In this document: in pieces, positions 20,771 through 28,458 of the stretch | How positions within the stretch are numbered: position 1 is the stretch's first letter | How the letters are laid out: each line of letters begins with the position of its first letter | Assembly (NCBI GenBank): GCA_938045955.1 | Contig: CALIBK010000030.1 | Coordinates: forward strand, 1 to 40,722 | Length of the DNA stretch: 40,722 nucleotides | Source: an uncultured bacterium | GTDB taxonomy: Bacteria > Desulfobacterota > BSN033 > UBA1163 | Reading direction: 5' to 3' | The notes under the pieces: generated by a model | Databases searched by the model: none | The model's input: the letters and a program-made list of their open reading frames with translations, nothing else | What the model was told of the DNA's origin: nothing | Program-made: the position numbers and the translations under genes

Positions 20771-21408
20771 AAAGGGCTTTCTTTTGTCTATGGGTCCTCT
20801 TTCTTTTAGGGGGCTTCCAGGCTCGGGAGGCTTTGGCTGGAGTCAAACCCCGCTTGGTTATCCTTCCTTTCATTATTGAAAAGGAATCCGTATGCCCTAT
20901 TTGCCATACCGTCTTCCGAAAAGGAGAGATCCTTCAGGGGTCTCGACATATCCTCACAAGACTCCTCTATCAAAAGATGGGGCAAAAAGGTTCCTTTGAA
21001 CTTCTTCCCCTGGAGAAAGTAGAAGAGAGATTTTTTCAAAAAGAGAAAGCCCTTTTTGAGGGAGAGATTCGATCGAATTTTATTGCGTTGGGAAGAGAGT
21101 TGGGAGGAGATCTCCTCTTTCTTGGGTTTCTCTTCCGATTTGAACAGCGGATTGGTTCCTCGTGGGGGGCGGAACGCCCTGCTTCTGTGGCTTTCGATCT
21201 CCATCTCTTTCGTCTAAGAGATGGGAAAGAAGTCTGGAGCAGTCGAGTGGACGAGGTTCAGAGACCCTTGAGTGAGAATCTTCTTAAATTTGGTTCCTTT
21301 TTACGAAGAAAAGCCCGATGGTTAACGGCTGAAGAGCTCGCAAGTGTAGGAATGGATGAGATACTCACAAGACTTCCAGGGCCAGCCGAACTGGAGGAGA
21401 TGAAATGA
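20767..21408 (+). CDS. exported protein of unknown function with N-terminal CPICH motif
   Basis: I do not recognise a named family with certainty. The 213-residue protein has a typical signal peptide (KR, a hydrophobic core, cleavage near ALAG, residue 24), so it is probably periplasmic. A CPICH pair (Cys43, Cys46) lies just after the first strand and could bind metal. The pattern of LVILPF, then RHILTRLLYQKM, then ELLPLEKVEE, then GGDLLFLGFLFRF recalls the CsgG/LpoB/TolB-N-like fold of envelope assembly factors; that is inference. PASVAFDLHLFRLRDGKEVW and WLTAEELASVGMDEIL look like conserved blocks. It overlaps the aldolase gene upstream and hisA downstream by ATGA, so it is co-expressed with them. 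Confidence 0.75.
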   Translation: MKRAFFCLWVLFLLGGFQAREALAGVKPRLVILPFIIEKESVCPICHTVFRKGEILQGSRHILTRLLYQKMGQKGSFELLPLEKVEERFFQKEKALFEGEIRSNFIALGRELGGDLLFLGFLFRFEQRIGSSWGAERPASVAFDLHLFRLRDGKEVWSSRVDEVQRPLSENLLKFGSFLRRKARWLTAEELASVGMDEILTRLPGPAELEEMK

Positions 21409-22151
21409 TTGTGATTCCTGCGATCGATTTAAAGGATGGGAGATGCGTGAGACTTTCCCAGGGGAGGATGGATCTTGAGACCGTTTATTCGGAGAACCCC
21501 ATCGAGATGGCAAAGTATTGGGTCGCCAAAGGGGCGGAGAGGCTACATGTGATCGATCTCAACGGAGCGGTCAGTGGAAAGCCATGCCATTTTGACCTAA
21601 TTAAGGAAATGGTGAGTTCTGTGCCCATTCCTTTAGAGGTAGGAGGGGGAATTAGAGACATTGAGACGATTAATTCCTATCTCCAAATAGGGGTGGAATG
21701 GGTGATTATTGGAACAGCAGCCCTTCATAAAAGGCTTTTAATCGAAGAGGCATGCAGGCGATATCCTAAAAAGATAATCCTTGGAATTGATGCAAAGAAC
21801 GGAAAGGTTGCTGTAGAAGGGTGGAAAAAGATAGCTTCCATTGAAGCCATCGATCTTGCCAAACAGTACGAAGGGATGCCCCTTGACGCCATCATTTTTA
21901 CAGATATTGAGAGAGACGGGATGGAAAAAGGTTTGAACTTTAAAGCCACCCAGCATTTTGCCCGTTCCATTTCCATTCCGGTCATTGCCTCCGGAGGGGT
22001 ATCCAGGGTGGAAGAGATCGAACAACTCCTCTTATTGGAATCCGATGGGGTGATCGGGGTCATTATCGGAAGAGCCCTCTACACAGGTCTGATCGATTTG
22101 ACAGAAGCCACAAGGTTGGCTAAGTATTCCCGCTTAAATCGATCTGTTTGA
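21405..22151 (+). CDS. hisA: phosphoribosylformimino-AICAR-phosphate isomerase HisA
   Basis: HisA catalyses the Amadori rearrangement of ProFAR to PRFAR in histidine synthesis. The 248-residue TIM barrel starts IPAIDLKDGRCVRLSQG with the catalytic first Asp and carries the second one in FTDIERDGMEKG. The phosphate-binding loops VGGGIR and ASGGVS are also present. HisA and HisF are paralogues; the VIDLNGA and TDIERDG patterns favour HisA. It overlaps the exported-protein gene by ATGA and stands away from hisD/hisB, separated by three non-his genes. Confidence 0.95.
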   Translation: MIVIPAIDLKDGRCVRLSQGRMDLETVYSENPIEMAKYWVAKGAERLHVIDLNGAVSGKPCHFDLIKEMVSSVPIPLEVGGGIRDIETINSYLQIGVEWVIIGTAALHKRLLIEEACRRYPKKIILGIDAKNGKVAVEGWKKIASIEAIDLAKQYEGMPLDAIIFTDIERDGMEKGLNFKATQHFARSISIPVIASGGVSRVEEIEQLLLLESDGVIGVIIGRALYTGLIDLTEATRLAKYSRLNRSV

Positions 22152-22158
22152 TCCTTAA

Positions 22159-22629
22159 ATGAAATTTTTCATCTTATTATTAGCGTCAGGTTTTGGGGTA
22201 GGGTATTTTCCCATCGCCCCTGGAACATGGGCTACCCTTTTAGCCATCCTAATTGAATCTTTTCTCTCAAAAATCTCTTTTCCCTTTTATGAATTGACCC
22301 TTCTCGCCCTCTTCTTTCTCTCAAGCTGGATTTCAGAAAAGGCAGAGTTTCTTTTTGGGAAAAGGGATGATCCAAGGATTGTGATCGACGAAATGTTAGG
22401 TTTTTTTATCACCATGCTCTGGATTCCTAAAGCAAGATTATCGATAGCCCTTGGATTTTTACTTTTTCGTTTTTTCGATATTGTAAAACCCTTTCCCATT
22501 CGTCATCTGGAAAGAAAGGTAAAAGGCGGATATGGTGTGGTGATGGACGATGTCATTTCAGGGATTTATGGGAATCTCATTTTACGATTGATTATCTTAC
22601 CGAACCTCTTTCCTCGGCAAGGAGGGTAG
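22159..22629 (+). CDS. pgpA: phosphatidylglycerophosphatase A
   Basis: PgpA dephosphorylates phosphatidylglycerophosphate to phosphatidylglycerol in the inner membrane. The 156-residue protein has several membrane segments and the family blocks: GYFPIAPGTWATLLA near the start, the acidic DPRIVIDEMLGFF, FRFFDIVKPFPI, and GGYGVVMDDVISGIYGN at the end. The Asp/Glu residues of these blocks are the presumed metal site. It starts 7 bases after hisA. Confidence 0.95.
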   Translation: MKFFILLLASGFGVGYFPIAPGTWATLLAILIESFLSKISFPFYELTLLALFFLSSWISEKAEFLFGKRDDPRIVIDEMLGFFITMLWIPKARLSIALGFLLFRFFDIVKPFPIRHLERKVKGGYGVVMDDVISGIYGNLILRLIILPNLFPRQGG

Positions 22630-22651
22630 AGAAAAAGGAGGTGGATGGATC

Positions 22652-23134
22652 TTGGTAAAGATCATCGAAAAGACGATGGGAGAGATATTGCGAGAGAAAG
22701 GGTGGACCCTTTCTATAGCTGAATCCTGTACGGGCGGACAGATTTGTGATCGGATCACCAATATCCCGGGGAGTTCGGATTACTTCATGGGTGGAATGGT
22801 CACGTATAGCAATAAATCAAAGAGGAAACATTTAAACGTTCCAAAAAGGGAGATAGAGAGATTTGGGGCAGTAAGTCCGCAAGTGGCTAAAAGTATGGCA
22901 AAAGGGGTTCAAAAAACGTTTGGAACGACCTTTGGACTATCCACTACAGGAATTGCTGGCCCTTCGGGTGGAACCAAAGAGAAGCCTGTAGGGCTTGTCT
23001 TTATTGGATTGGCTAAAGGGAGAAGGGTCACTGTAAAAAAATTAAATCTAAAGGGAACACGAAAAGTAATAAAAAGAGAGGCAACCCACCTGGCCCTAAG
23101 AGCCCTTTTTCAATTTATAAAGGGGGAGCTTTAA
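22652..23134 (+). CDS. pncC: CinA C-terminal domain / nicotinamide-nucleotide amidohydrolase
   Basis: The 160-residue protein matches the stand-alone CinA C-terminal (PncC) domain, which deamidates nicotinamide mononucleotide in NAD recycling. Characteristic motifs are LSIAESCTGGQICDRIT, GSSDYFMGGMVTYSN, FGAVSPQVAKSMA and TTGIAGPSGGTKEKPVG. It lacks the N-terminal molybdopterin-binding-like domain of full-length CinA. The start is TTG 22652, nine bases after AAGGAGGT; no ATG exists in frame upstream. It closes the long plus-strand run begun at prfA. Confidence 0.93.
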   Translation: MVKIIEKTMGEILREKGWTLSIAESCTGGQICDRITNIPGSSDYFMGGMVTYSNKSKRKHLNVPKREIERFGAVSPQVAKSMAKGVQKTFGTTFGLSTTGIAGPSGGTKEKPVGLVFIGLAKGRRVTVKKLNLKGTRKVIKREATHLALRALFQFIKGEL

Positions 23135-23160
23135 AATAACCATTTGTGAATCTTTTCTTC

Positions 23161-23188
23161 TTGAATTTTTCATTTTATTTCTGATAAT
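23161..23188 (+). promoter_or_regulatory. probable sigma70-type promoter for the dapA-like operon
   Basis: TTGAAT (23161-23166) and GATAAT (23183-23188) are separated by 16 bases, giving 4/6 and 5/6 matches to the standard -35 and -10. It lies in the 88-base gap after pncC, 34 bases upstream of the next ATG, so the aldolase, VOC and ThiS-like genes probably form their own transcription unit. Confidence 0.5.
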
Positions 23189-23222
23189 AGACAAGATAAA
23201 CCATGAAGATTAGGAGGGAGCG

Positions 23223-24248
23223 ATGAAACTCGAGAGATTTGAAGGTGTTTGGACAGCAATCGTCACACCATTTACCAGAAAGGGAGAGATTGACTTTGAG
23301 GGCCTTGAAAAGAATGTTCAGTTTCAGATTGCCAACGGAGCCAACCTGGTTCCCACAGGAACTACCGGGGAGTCTCCCACCCTTGATTGGAGGGAGCATG
23401 ATCGGGTGATTAGCAGAGTAGTAAAACTGGCTAAGGGGAAGTCCTTTGTCATTGCAGGTACAGGCTCCAATTCGACCCGAGAAGCCCTCCGAGGAACAAA
23501 ACATGCAGTGGAGGTGGGCGCAGAAGGAGCCCTTTTGGTGGATTGTTACTATAATGGCCCTTCCTCATTAGAGCTACGAACCCAGTACTATGAAGTAATT
23601 GCAAAGGCATTTCGGAAGACATTTATCGTGCCTTATATTATCCCGGGGAGAACGGGAACAAAACTGGAGGTTGAAGATTTGGCCATCCTTCACCGTAGAT
23701 TCAAGAATGTAAGGTCGGTAAAGGAAGCCACAGGGGATCTTGACCGAATGGCCAAAACCCGTGAGCTCTGTGGAGAAGATTTTGATATTCTTTCGGGAGA
23801 TGACGATAAGACATTCGAAATGATGACCCGAAGTGATATTCGGGCATCAGGAGTAGTTTCAGTGATGTCAAATATCGTTCCTGGACCTATTGGGGAGATG
23901 GTTAAGGCGATTCTTAAGGGCGATATGGAGAGAGCTAATGGATTGAAGGAGATTTTGGATCCCCTCTTCAAAGTGGTGACAGTCAACACGGTGGAATCTT
24001 ACGATGGATTTGAAGTTCCCACTAAATTCAGGAATCCTCTCTCGATTAAAACCATGATGAAGGGGCTTGGGCTTCCGGCTGGACCATGTCGACCTCCCCT
24101 TGGGAAGATGACCCCAAAAGGAATAGAGGTCGTGAGGAATGCTCTAAAGGCGGTTTATGAAAGAGATCGAGAAGTTTTCAGACCTCTTCAAGATTTTTAC
24201 AAAGTTAATATCGAAGAACGGCTCACCAACGATAAATATTGGAAATAG
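23223..24248 (+). CDS. dapA: dihydrodipicolinate synthase family aldolase (DapA-like)
   Basis: This is a class I aldolase of the DHDPS/N-acetylneuraminate lyase family. DapA condenses pyruvate with aspartate semialdehyde in lysine and diaminopimelate synthesis. Visible residues are GTTGES (the Thr pair), YYNGPSS, the Tyr and Arg of PYIIPGRTG, and Schiff-base Lys in SVKEATGD, so the DapA carboxylate-binding Arg is kept. Two features differ from textbook DapA. The length is 341 aa, with a C-terminal extension of about 45 residues ending NDKYWK, and TPYYN is replaced by VDCYYN. Another aldehyde acceptor is therefore possible. GGAGGGAGCG precedes the ATG. Confidence 0.75.
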   Translation: MKLERFEGVWTAIVTPFTRKGEIDFEGLEKNVQFQIANGANLVPTGTTGESPTLDWREHDRVISRVVKLAKGKSFVIAGTGSNSTREALRGTKHAVEVGAEGALLVDCYYNGPSSLELRTQYYEVIAKAFRKTFIVPYIIPGRTGTKLEVEDLAILHRRFKNVRSVKEATGDLDRMAKTRELCGEDFDILSGDDDKTFEMMTRSDIRASGVVSVMSNIVPGPIGEMVKAILKGDMERANGLKEILDPLFKVVTVNTVESYDGFEVPTKFRNPLSIKTMMKGLGLPAGPCRPPLGKMTPKGIEVVRNALKAVYERDREVFRPLQDFYKVNIEERLTNDKYWK

Positions 24249-24290
24249 AATTTAAAAAATGATTCTCATATTAAAGGGATTAAAGAGAAA

Positions 24291-24689
24291 ATGATTCAAG
24301 GAGTTGGTCACATTGGGATATTGGTGAAAGATATTAATCAAACCATAAAGAAATTTACAGAAGCATTAGGTCTCCCGATGCCTTCGATCAAGGATATAGA
24401 GGAGAAAAAGATGAAGGTAGCTGTGATGAGTTTTGGAGAGATCTCGCTTGAATTTATTGAGGATTATAGCGAGACCGGACCATTTGCGAAAATCGTTCGG
24501 GAGCGTGGGAATACGATTCACCACTTTGCCCTTCTCACGGACAGCATCGAAAAGGATATAGAAATTCTAATCAGCCGCGGCGTTCAAATGGTTGACTCTG
24601 TTCCGAGGATAGGACTTCGTGGAAAGAAGATCGCTTTTATTGCGTCTGATCTCCTGGATGGAATCTCTATAGAACTTTCAGAACATTAG
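24291..24689 (+). CDS. VOC-family protein, methylmalonyl-CoA epimerase-like
   Basis: This 132-residue single-domain protein belongs to the vicinal oxygen chelate (glyoxalase) superfamily. The order GHIGILVKD near the start, EISLEFIED, TIHHFALLTD, and the C-terminal DLLDGISIELSEH supplies the usual His/Glu metal ligands and most resembles methylmalonyl-CoA epimerase. That enzyme would fit propionate or branched-chain metabolism, and the nearby short-chain fatty-acid transporter agrees. No methylmalonyl-CoA mutase is in the window, so the exact substrate is not proven. It follows the DapA-like gene by 42 bases. Confidence 0.75.
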   Translation: MIQGVGHIGILVKDINQTIKKFTEALGLPMPSIKDIEEKKMKVAVMSFGEISLEFIEDYSETGPFAKIVRERGNTIHHFALLTDSIEKDIEILISRGVQMVDSVPRIGLRGKKIAFIASDLLDGISIELSEH

Positions 24690-24723
24690 GTTTGATCCTT
24701 CAAAATCTAAGGGGTGAGTTTCG

Positions 24724-24984
24724 ATGAAAATTAAGTGTAAATTTTACGGTTATCCAGAGGTGGAGAGGATGATCGGAGGAAAAGAGATTGAGACCGAAAT
24801 GGAAGGGAAAACCTTAAAGGATCTTCAACAGCTTTTGGAATCTTCCTATGGAGAGGTCTTGCGGAAAGCTTTCGCCACTCAAATTCTTAAAAGTGGAAAA
24901 GAATGGATTAAAATAAACAATCAGAATCATCCTCTTAACAATGGAGATCGACTATCTTTTCTTAATATGATTGCAGGAGGTTGA
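24724..24984 (+). CDS. ThiS/MoaD-type ubiquitin-like sulfur carrier
   Basis: This 86-residue protein has beta-grasp length and ends in the free Gly-Gly that is adenylated and thiocarboxylated in sulfur carriers (NMIAGG). GDRLSFLNMIAGG is the typical tail. It could donate sulfur for molybdopterin (MoaD), thiamine (ThiS) or another product; sequence alone does not decide. A tungsten or molybdenum pterin enzyme (AOR) lies about 13 kb away, which makes the MoaD role attractive but unproven. It is the last gene before a strong terminator. Confidence 0.8.
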   Translation: MKIKCKFYGYPEVERMIGGKEIETEMEGKTLKDLQQLLESSYGEVLRKAFATQILKSGKEWIKINNQNHPLNNGDRLSFLNMIAGG

Positions 24985-25006
24985 GATTATTAATAAGGGG
25001 AGGCGA

Positions 25007-25040
25007 AAAGGGGCTCTCTTCAGAGAGCCCCTTTCTTTTT
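25007..25040. terminator. strong intrinsic terminator between convergent genes
   Basis: A perfect 12-base-pair stem (25007-25018 with 25023-25034), GGGGCTCTC-rich, with a TTCA tetraloop is followed by CTTTTT on the plus strand. The 5' side has AAAA, giving a shorter T run on the minus strand. It therefore probably ends both the ThiS-like operon and the convergent transporter gene. Confidence 0.9.
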
Positions 25041-26466
25041 ACCAGTTAGGGATAAAGAAGAGGAACGCAAGAGAGGTGATGATTAAATAAACGAAAAAGA
25101 CCATAAGGAGCCATCCCATGATATCTCGGAAGTTGAGTTTCACCACTGCCAGCATCGCAATCGCCCAGAAAGGCTGAATCATATCCGTCATCATATCTGA
25201 CCAGGCATAGGTGACCACTGTCGTCCCTAAACCTACCCCTAATTGTTTTGCGGCTGGGATGATATAAGGCGACACCACAGCCCACTCGCTTCCTCCCGAC
25301 GGAATCAGGTAGTTGAGGAGCCCCCCATACCAGTAGATAAACAGTGGGAAGGTCATTGGAGTTGAAATGGCAACAAAGGCTTTGGTGAACGCCTCGGAGA
25401 GTAAAGTAAATTTGAAGAGGCCGAAGATTCCTGCGTAAAATGGGAACTGGATAACGATTCCCCATACAGCCTTTCCAGCATCTTCCGTAGCCTTAATAAA
25501 GGCCCAAGGCCTCCAATGGAAAAGAATTCCCAGCATCAGCATGGCGAAATTGACGGTATCGAGGGTTAACCCCTTTCCAATTCCCTTCGTTCCGAAATTC
25601 CAGATCAACCAGATGATTCCACCGATGAAGATAATGATATTGAATCCTGGCCACCAGTTCATCCAATCCGACGCACTTTCATATTTAGCAGGTTTTGGAG
25701 GAGCCTCGTAGAGTTTGAGCTGATTCATTAGCTCGGGTTTAACTACAAAAGCCTTTTCGGGCTTTGGATGCATGAGGGCCATCAGGATAGTCACTATCAC
25801 TATGATAATAAGGGTCAGGATAAGATTAAAGGGATGGAAAATCGTATTGGTAGTAGGAATCACCGCATCCAGGAGCTTTGCTTTAATTAAGAAGTTATCA
25901 GGGGTGGCAACCAGTAAAGTGGCCGAGCCTGATAGGCCTGAGTGCCAGGTGCACCCTAAACCTAAATACGCCGCAGCCACGAGAAGTCGATAGTCTACTT
26001 TTGGATTCCTTCTCACAATAAATAGTGCGAGCATGGCGCTTCCAATTAAGCTCAATCCCCAATTAAGCCAAGCCACGATCATAGAGAACAGAGACATCAC
26101 CACAATCGCTTGCCATGGTTTTTCAGGGTTAGACCATCCTGAGAGTCCGTCTAACAGTCTTCTCACAGGTGGGGAACAGGCCAGAATATAGCCCGTCATC
26201 ATAATCAAGCACATTTGCATCGCAAAAGAAAGCAAAGCCCAAAACCCATTTCCCCACGCCTTAACGGATTCAAAGGCCCTTGAACCGATCCCAACCTCAG
26301 GCTTGAATCCCCATATCAGGGCAAAGATAAAAGTTACGATACTCAAGATGATCACGATGACAAAGGCATCAGGAATCCACCGCTCTGTCCATCGGGTAAG
26401 GGCATCACCCCAATCTTTAAGAAAATCAAAAGTACCTTGAGCCTCTTCCTTCTCTTTCTCTGCAAT
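25039..26466 (-). CDS. atoE: short-chain fatty acid transporter (AtoE/TIGR00366 family)
   Basis: This is a multi-spanning inner-membrane protein of the AtoE family, which takes up short-chain fatty acids such as butyrate or acetoacetate. Family blocks seen are KAWGNGFWALLSFAMQM, AWLNWGLSLI, the HSGLSGSATLLVATP loop, LLNYLIPSGGSEWAVVSPYIIPAA and SDMMTDMIQPFWAIAML. The first ordinary start (GTG 26355, 438 aa) removes the conserved leading segment. Upstream the frame continues as LTRWTERWIPDAFVI, which matches the family, and runs to ATT at 26466 (then GCA GAG AAA, i.e. M-A-E-K-E), preceded by GGGAGGTTT. No ATG, GTG or TTG occurs in that stretch, and TAA closes it nine bases further up. I therefore give 475 aa from ATT. 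It is monocistronic here, with no CoA-transferase next to it. Confidence 0.85.
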   Translation of the reverse strand: MAEKEKEEAQGTFDFLKDWGDALTRWTERWIPDAFVIVIILSIVTFIFALIWGFKPEVGIGSRAFESVKAWGNGFWALLSFAMQMCLIMMTGYILACSPPVRRLLDGLSGWSNPEKPWQAIVVMSLFSMIVAWLNWGLSLIGSAMLALFIVRRNPKVDYRLLVAAAYLGLGCTWHSGLSGSATLLVATPDNFLIKAKLLDAVIPTTNTIFHPFNLILTLIIIVIVTILMALMHPKPEKAFVVKPELMNQLKLYEAPPKPAKYESASDWMNWWPGFNIIIFIGGIIWLIWNFGTKGIGKGLTLDTVNFAMLMLGILFHWRPWAFIKATEDAGKAVWGIVIQFPFYAGIFGLFKFTLLSEAFTKAFVAISTPMTFPLFIYWYGGLLNYLIPSGGSEWAVVSPYIIPAAKQLGVGLGTTVVTYAWSDMMTDMIQPFWAIAMLAVVKLNFRDIMGWLLMVFFVYLIITSLAFLFFIPNW

Positions 26467-26579
26467 AAACCTCCCTTAACCTCCCTCACCTCCTTTCCGT
26501 CATAAAGCCTGTTCAATAACTCACAAATCATTTTAAGAAAGGGCCTTGCAGGAACATTAATTTTTCGCTTCCTGCCATC

Positions 26580-26666
26580 CGTCATTTCCATGCTTGACAC
26601 GGAATCCATTTGTTTTTTTAAGATTTTCTGTTTCTCCTATGGATTCCTGCTTTCACAGGAATGACG
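26580..26666. repeat. GTCATTCC-type inverted-repeat element (REP/MITE-like)
   Basis: The left arm 26580-26609 begins CGTCATTTCC and ends GGAATCCAT. The right arm 26639-26666 begins ATGGATTCCTG and ends AGGAATGACG. Reverse-complemented, the right arm reads CGTCATTCCTGTGAAAGCAG followed by GAATCCAT, so the arms are imperfect inverted copies around a 29-base AT-rich centre. The pattern matches the widespread intergenic palindromes of the CGTCATTCCCGCGAAAGCGG family seen in many proteobacterial genomes. Only one copy is in this window. Confidence 0.65.
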
Positions 26667-26792
26667 CCTTAAACCCCCTCTGATACTAAACAGCATCGTC
26701 ATAGGGCACTATCTGTTTTCTTCTTATCGAAAATAGAAGATTTTGTCAAGAAAAATTAGACTCGGGAAAAGTCTTCCAACCCCTTTTTAACA

Positions 26793-26820
26793 TTGACTTT
26801 TTTTCTATTTATGTTAACAT
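26793..26820 (+). promoter_or_regulatory. probable promoter for thpR-recA with overlapping palindrome
   Basis: TTGACT (26793-26798, 5/6) and TAACAT (26815-26820, 4/6) are 16 bases apart, 51 bases before the thpR start. The 10-base palindrome ATGTTAACAT (26811-26820) overlaps the -10 and could be an operator, for example for a damage-response repressor of recA. It does not match a LexA box I can name. Confidence 0.45.
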
Positions 26821-26870
26821 CAAATCAAAATCTTCTACTTTCCAAGAAGGGATTCAAAGGATATATTTGA

Positions 26871-27461
26871 TTGATTCGGACCTTCTTAGCGATAAAACTT
26901 CCCAAACCTATTCTAAAGAGACTGAGACAGGTTCAGCAGGAATTAAGAGAGAGCAAGGCCGATGTTCGCTGGGTAGATCCGGAGAGTATCCACCTCACAT
27001 TGAAATTCTTTGGGAATATCGAAGAGAAAGAGGTTGACTCCATTGTAAAATCTATTGAGAAACCTGTTCAGAGGACTCCTCTTTTTTCTCTCAAAGTTCA
27101 AGGGGTGGGAGGATTTCCGGATTTAAAGAATCCGAGAGTTCTCTGGGTAGGATTGGAAGAGGAGGGAAATTTCCTTTCCTCCCTTCAGAGAGAATTAGAA
27201 AAGTCGCTTGAAAAGATTGGATTTAAACCCGAAGATCGGCCCTTTCATCCTCATCTCACATTAGGGAGGGTTAAATCAACTCGTGGGAAATCCCTTTTGA
27301 TGGAAAAGATAGATAAGTATAAAGGTGAGTTCTTCGGGGAGTTTCTGGCAGATCGGATTACCCTTTTTAAGAGTGAGTTGAAGCCTACGGGAGCCATCTA
27401 TACCCCACTTGCGGAGGTTAGATTGGGTAAAGGAGGAGATCATGAAAGAGGAGTTGAGTAA
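26871..27461 (+). CDS. thpR: RNA 2',3'-cyclic phosphodiesterase (ThpR/LigT)
   Basis: This is a 2H-superfamily enzyme that opens 2',3'-cyclic phosphates on RNA ends. The 196-residue protein starts [12 protein letters not shown] and has both catalytic HxTx motifs: HLTLKFFG and HPHLTLGR. It starts at TTG 26871 with AAAGGAT about ten bases upstream. Its 3' end overlaps the start of recA by 20 bases, so the two are transcribed together. Linkage of this gene to recA is common in bacteria with the thpR-recA or cinA-thpR-recA order; here pncC/cinA lies about 4 kb upstream. Confidence 0.93.
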   Translation: MIRTFLAIKLPKPILKRLRQVQQELRESKADVRWVDPESIHLTLKFFGNIEEKEVDSIVKSIEKPVQRTPLFSLKVQGVGGFPDLKNPRVLWVGLEEEGNFLSSLQRELEKSLEKIGFKPEDRPFHPHLTLGRVKSTRGKSLLMEKIDKYKGEFFGEFLADRITLFKSELKPTGAIYTPLAEVRLGKGGDHERGVE

Positions 27462-28458
27462 AAAAAAGGCAGTTGAGCTGGCCGTCTCCCAGATTGAAAA
27501 ACAGTTTGGGAAAGGGGCTATTATGAAATTAGGGGAAGAGACCATGCCAGGAGCTATCCCCACGATCTCTACGGGTTCACTCTCCCTTGATCTTGCCCTT
27601 GGGGTGGGGGGATTGCCGAGGGGTCGCATTGTGGAAATTTTTGGCCCTGAGGCTTCCGGGAAGACCACCTTAGCCCTCCATGTGATTGCGGAGGCTCAAA
27701 AGAGAGGGGGAATTGCCGTCTTTATCGATGCAGAGCACGCCCTGGATGTCCAGTATGCTAAAAGATTGGGCGTAAAAATAGACGAACTTCTTTTGGCTCA
27801 ACCCGATACGGGGGAACAAGCCTTAGAGATTGCAGAACATCTCATTCGAAGCGGAGGGGTCGATGTCATCGTCATCGATTCTGTGGCAGCCTTGGTCCCA
27901 AAGGCAGAGATTGAGGGCGAGATGGGAGATGCTCATATGGGGCTTCAGGCCCGTCTCATGTCTCAGGCCCTGAGAAAGTTGACTGCGACCATCAGCAAAT
28001 CGAACACCATTCTCATTTTCGTAAACCAGATTCGAATGAAGATTGGCGTAATGTTTGGCAATCCAGAGACCACCACAGGAGGGAATGCTCTCAAATTCTA
28101 CTCCTCCGTTCGTTTAGATGTCCGCCGGATCGCCTCGATCAAACAGGGGCAGGATGTCATTGGCAGCCGTACAAAGGTGCGGGTGGTGAAGAACAAAGTG
28201 GCCCCTCCTTTCAAAGAGGTGGAGTTCGATCTCATCCATGGCGAAGGAATTTCGAGAGAGGGGGACGTCTTGGATCTCGCCGTCGAAAAGAACATTGTGG
28301 AGAAGAGTGGCACCTGGTATACCTATAAAGGAGATCGGATCGGCCAGGGAAGAGAGAACGCCAAGCAGTTTCTGAAGGAGCGACCCAAGATCTTAGAGCA
28401 GATCGAAAAGGAGATTCTCGAGAGTTTTTATCTTACTAAGGGAGGATCCTCGAAATAA
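27442..28458 (+). CDS. recA: recombinase A
   Basis: RecA forms filaments on single-stranded DNA for homologous recombination and SOS induction. The 338-residue product has [15 protein letters not shown], Walker [17 protein letters not shown], the L1/L2 region ([34 protein letters not shown]) and the [11 protein letters not shown] block. The frame is open 11 codons upstream, but ATG 27442 has AAAGGAGGAG and gives the family start. It overlaps thpR by 20 bases. At its 3' end an 8-base inverted repeat (28444-28451 with 28463-28470) lies across the stop without a T run. No recX follows; pilT comes next. Confidence 0.98.
   Translation: MKEELSKKKAVELAVSQIEKQFGKGAIMKLGEETMPGAIPTISTGSLSLDLALGVGGLPRGRIVEIFGPEASGKTTLALHVIAEAQKRGGIAVFIDAEHALDVQYAKRLGVKIDELLLAQPDTGEQALEIAEHLIRSGGVDVIVIDSVAALVPKAEIEGEMGDAHMGLQARLMSQALRKLTATISKSNTILIFVNQIRMKIGVMFGNPETTTGGNALKFYSSVRLDVRRIASIKQGQDVIGSRTKVRVVKNKVAPPFKEVEFDLIHGEGISREGDVLDLAVEKNIVEKSGTWYTYKGDRIGQGRENAKQFLKERPKILEQIEKEILESFYLTKGGSSK

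Larger units (their letters stand above)
26467..26870. other. gene-free region between atoE and thpR
   Basis: This stretch of about 400 bases has no supported gene. From left to right it holds the transporter leader on the minus strand, with repeated GGAGG purine tracts at 26470-26495. An imperfect inverted-repeat element follows at 26580-26666, then AT-rich DNA and a promoter at 26793-26820 for thpR-recA. An 85-codon minus-strand frame crosses the left part, but it runs out of frame through the transporter N-terminus and is not convincing. Confidence 0.6.

Noticed and set aside
25046-25465. 139-codon alternative frame inside the transporter on the same strand
   Set aside because: It overlaps conserved transporter helices in another frame and shows no membrane or domain pattern.
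26352-26609. 85-codon minus-strand open frame upstream of the transporter
   Set aside because: It starts inside the repeat arm, is Lys/Arg rich without a fold-like pattern, and its second half is the wrong frame of the transporter N-terminus.
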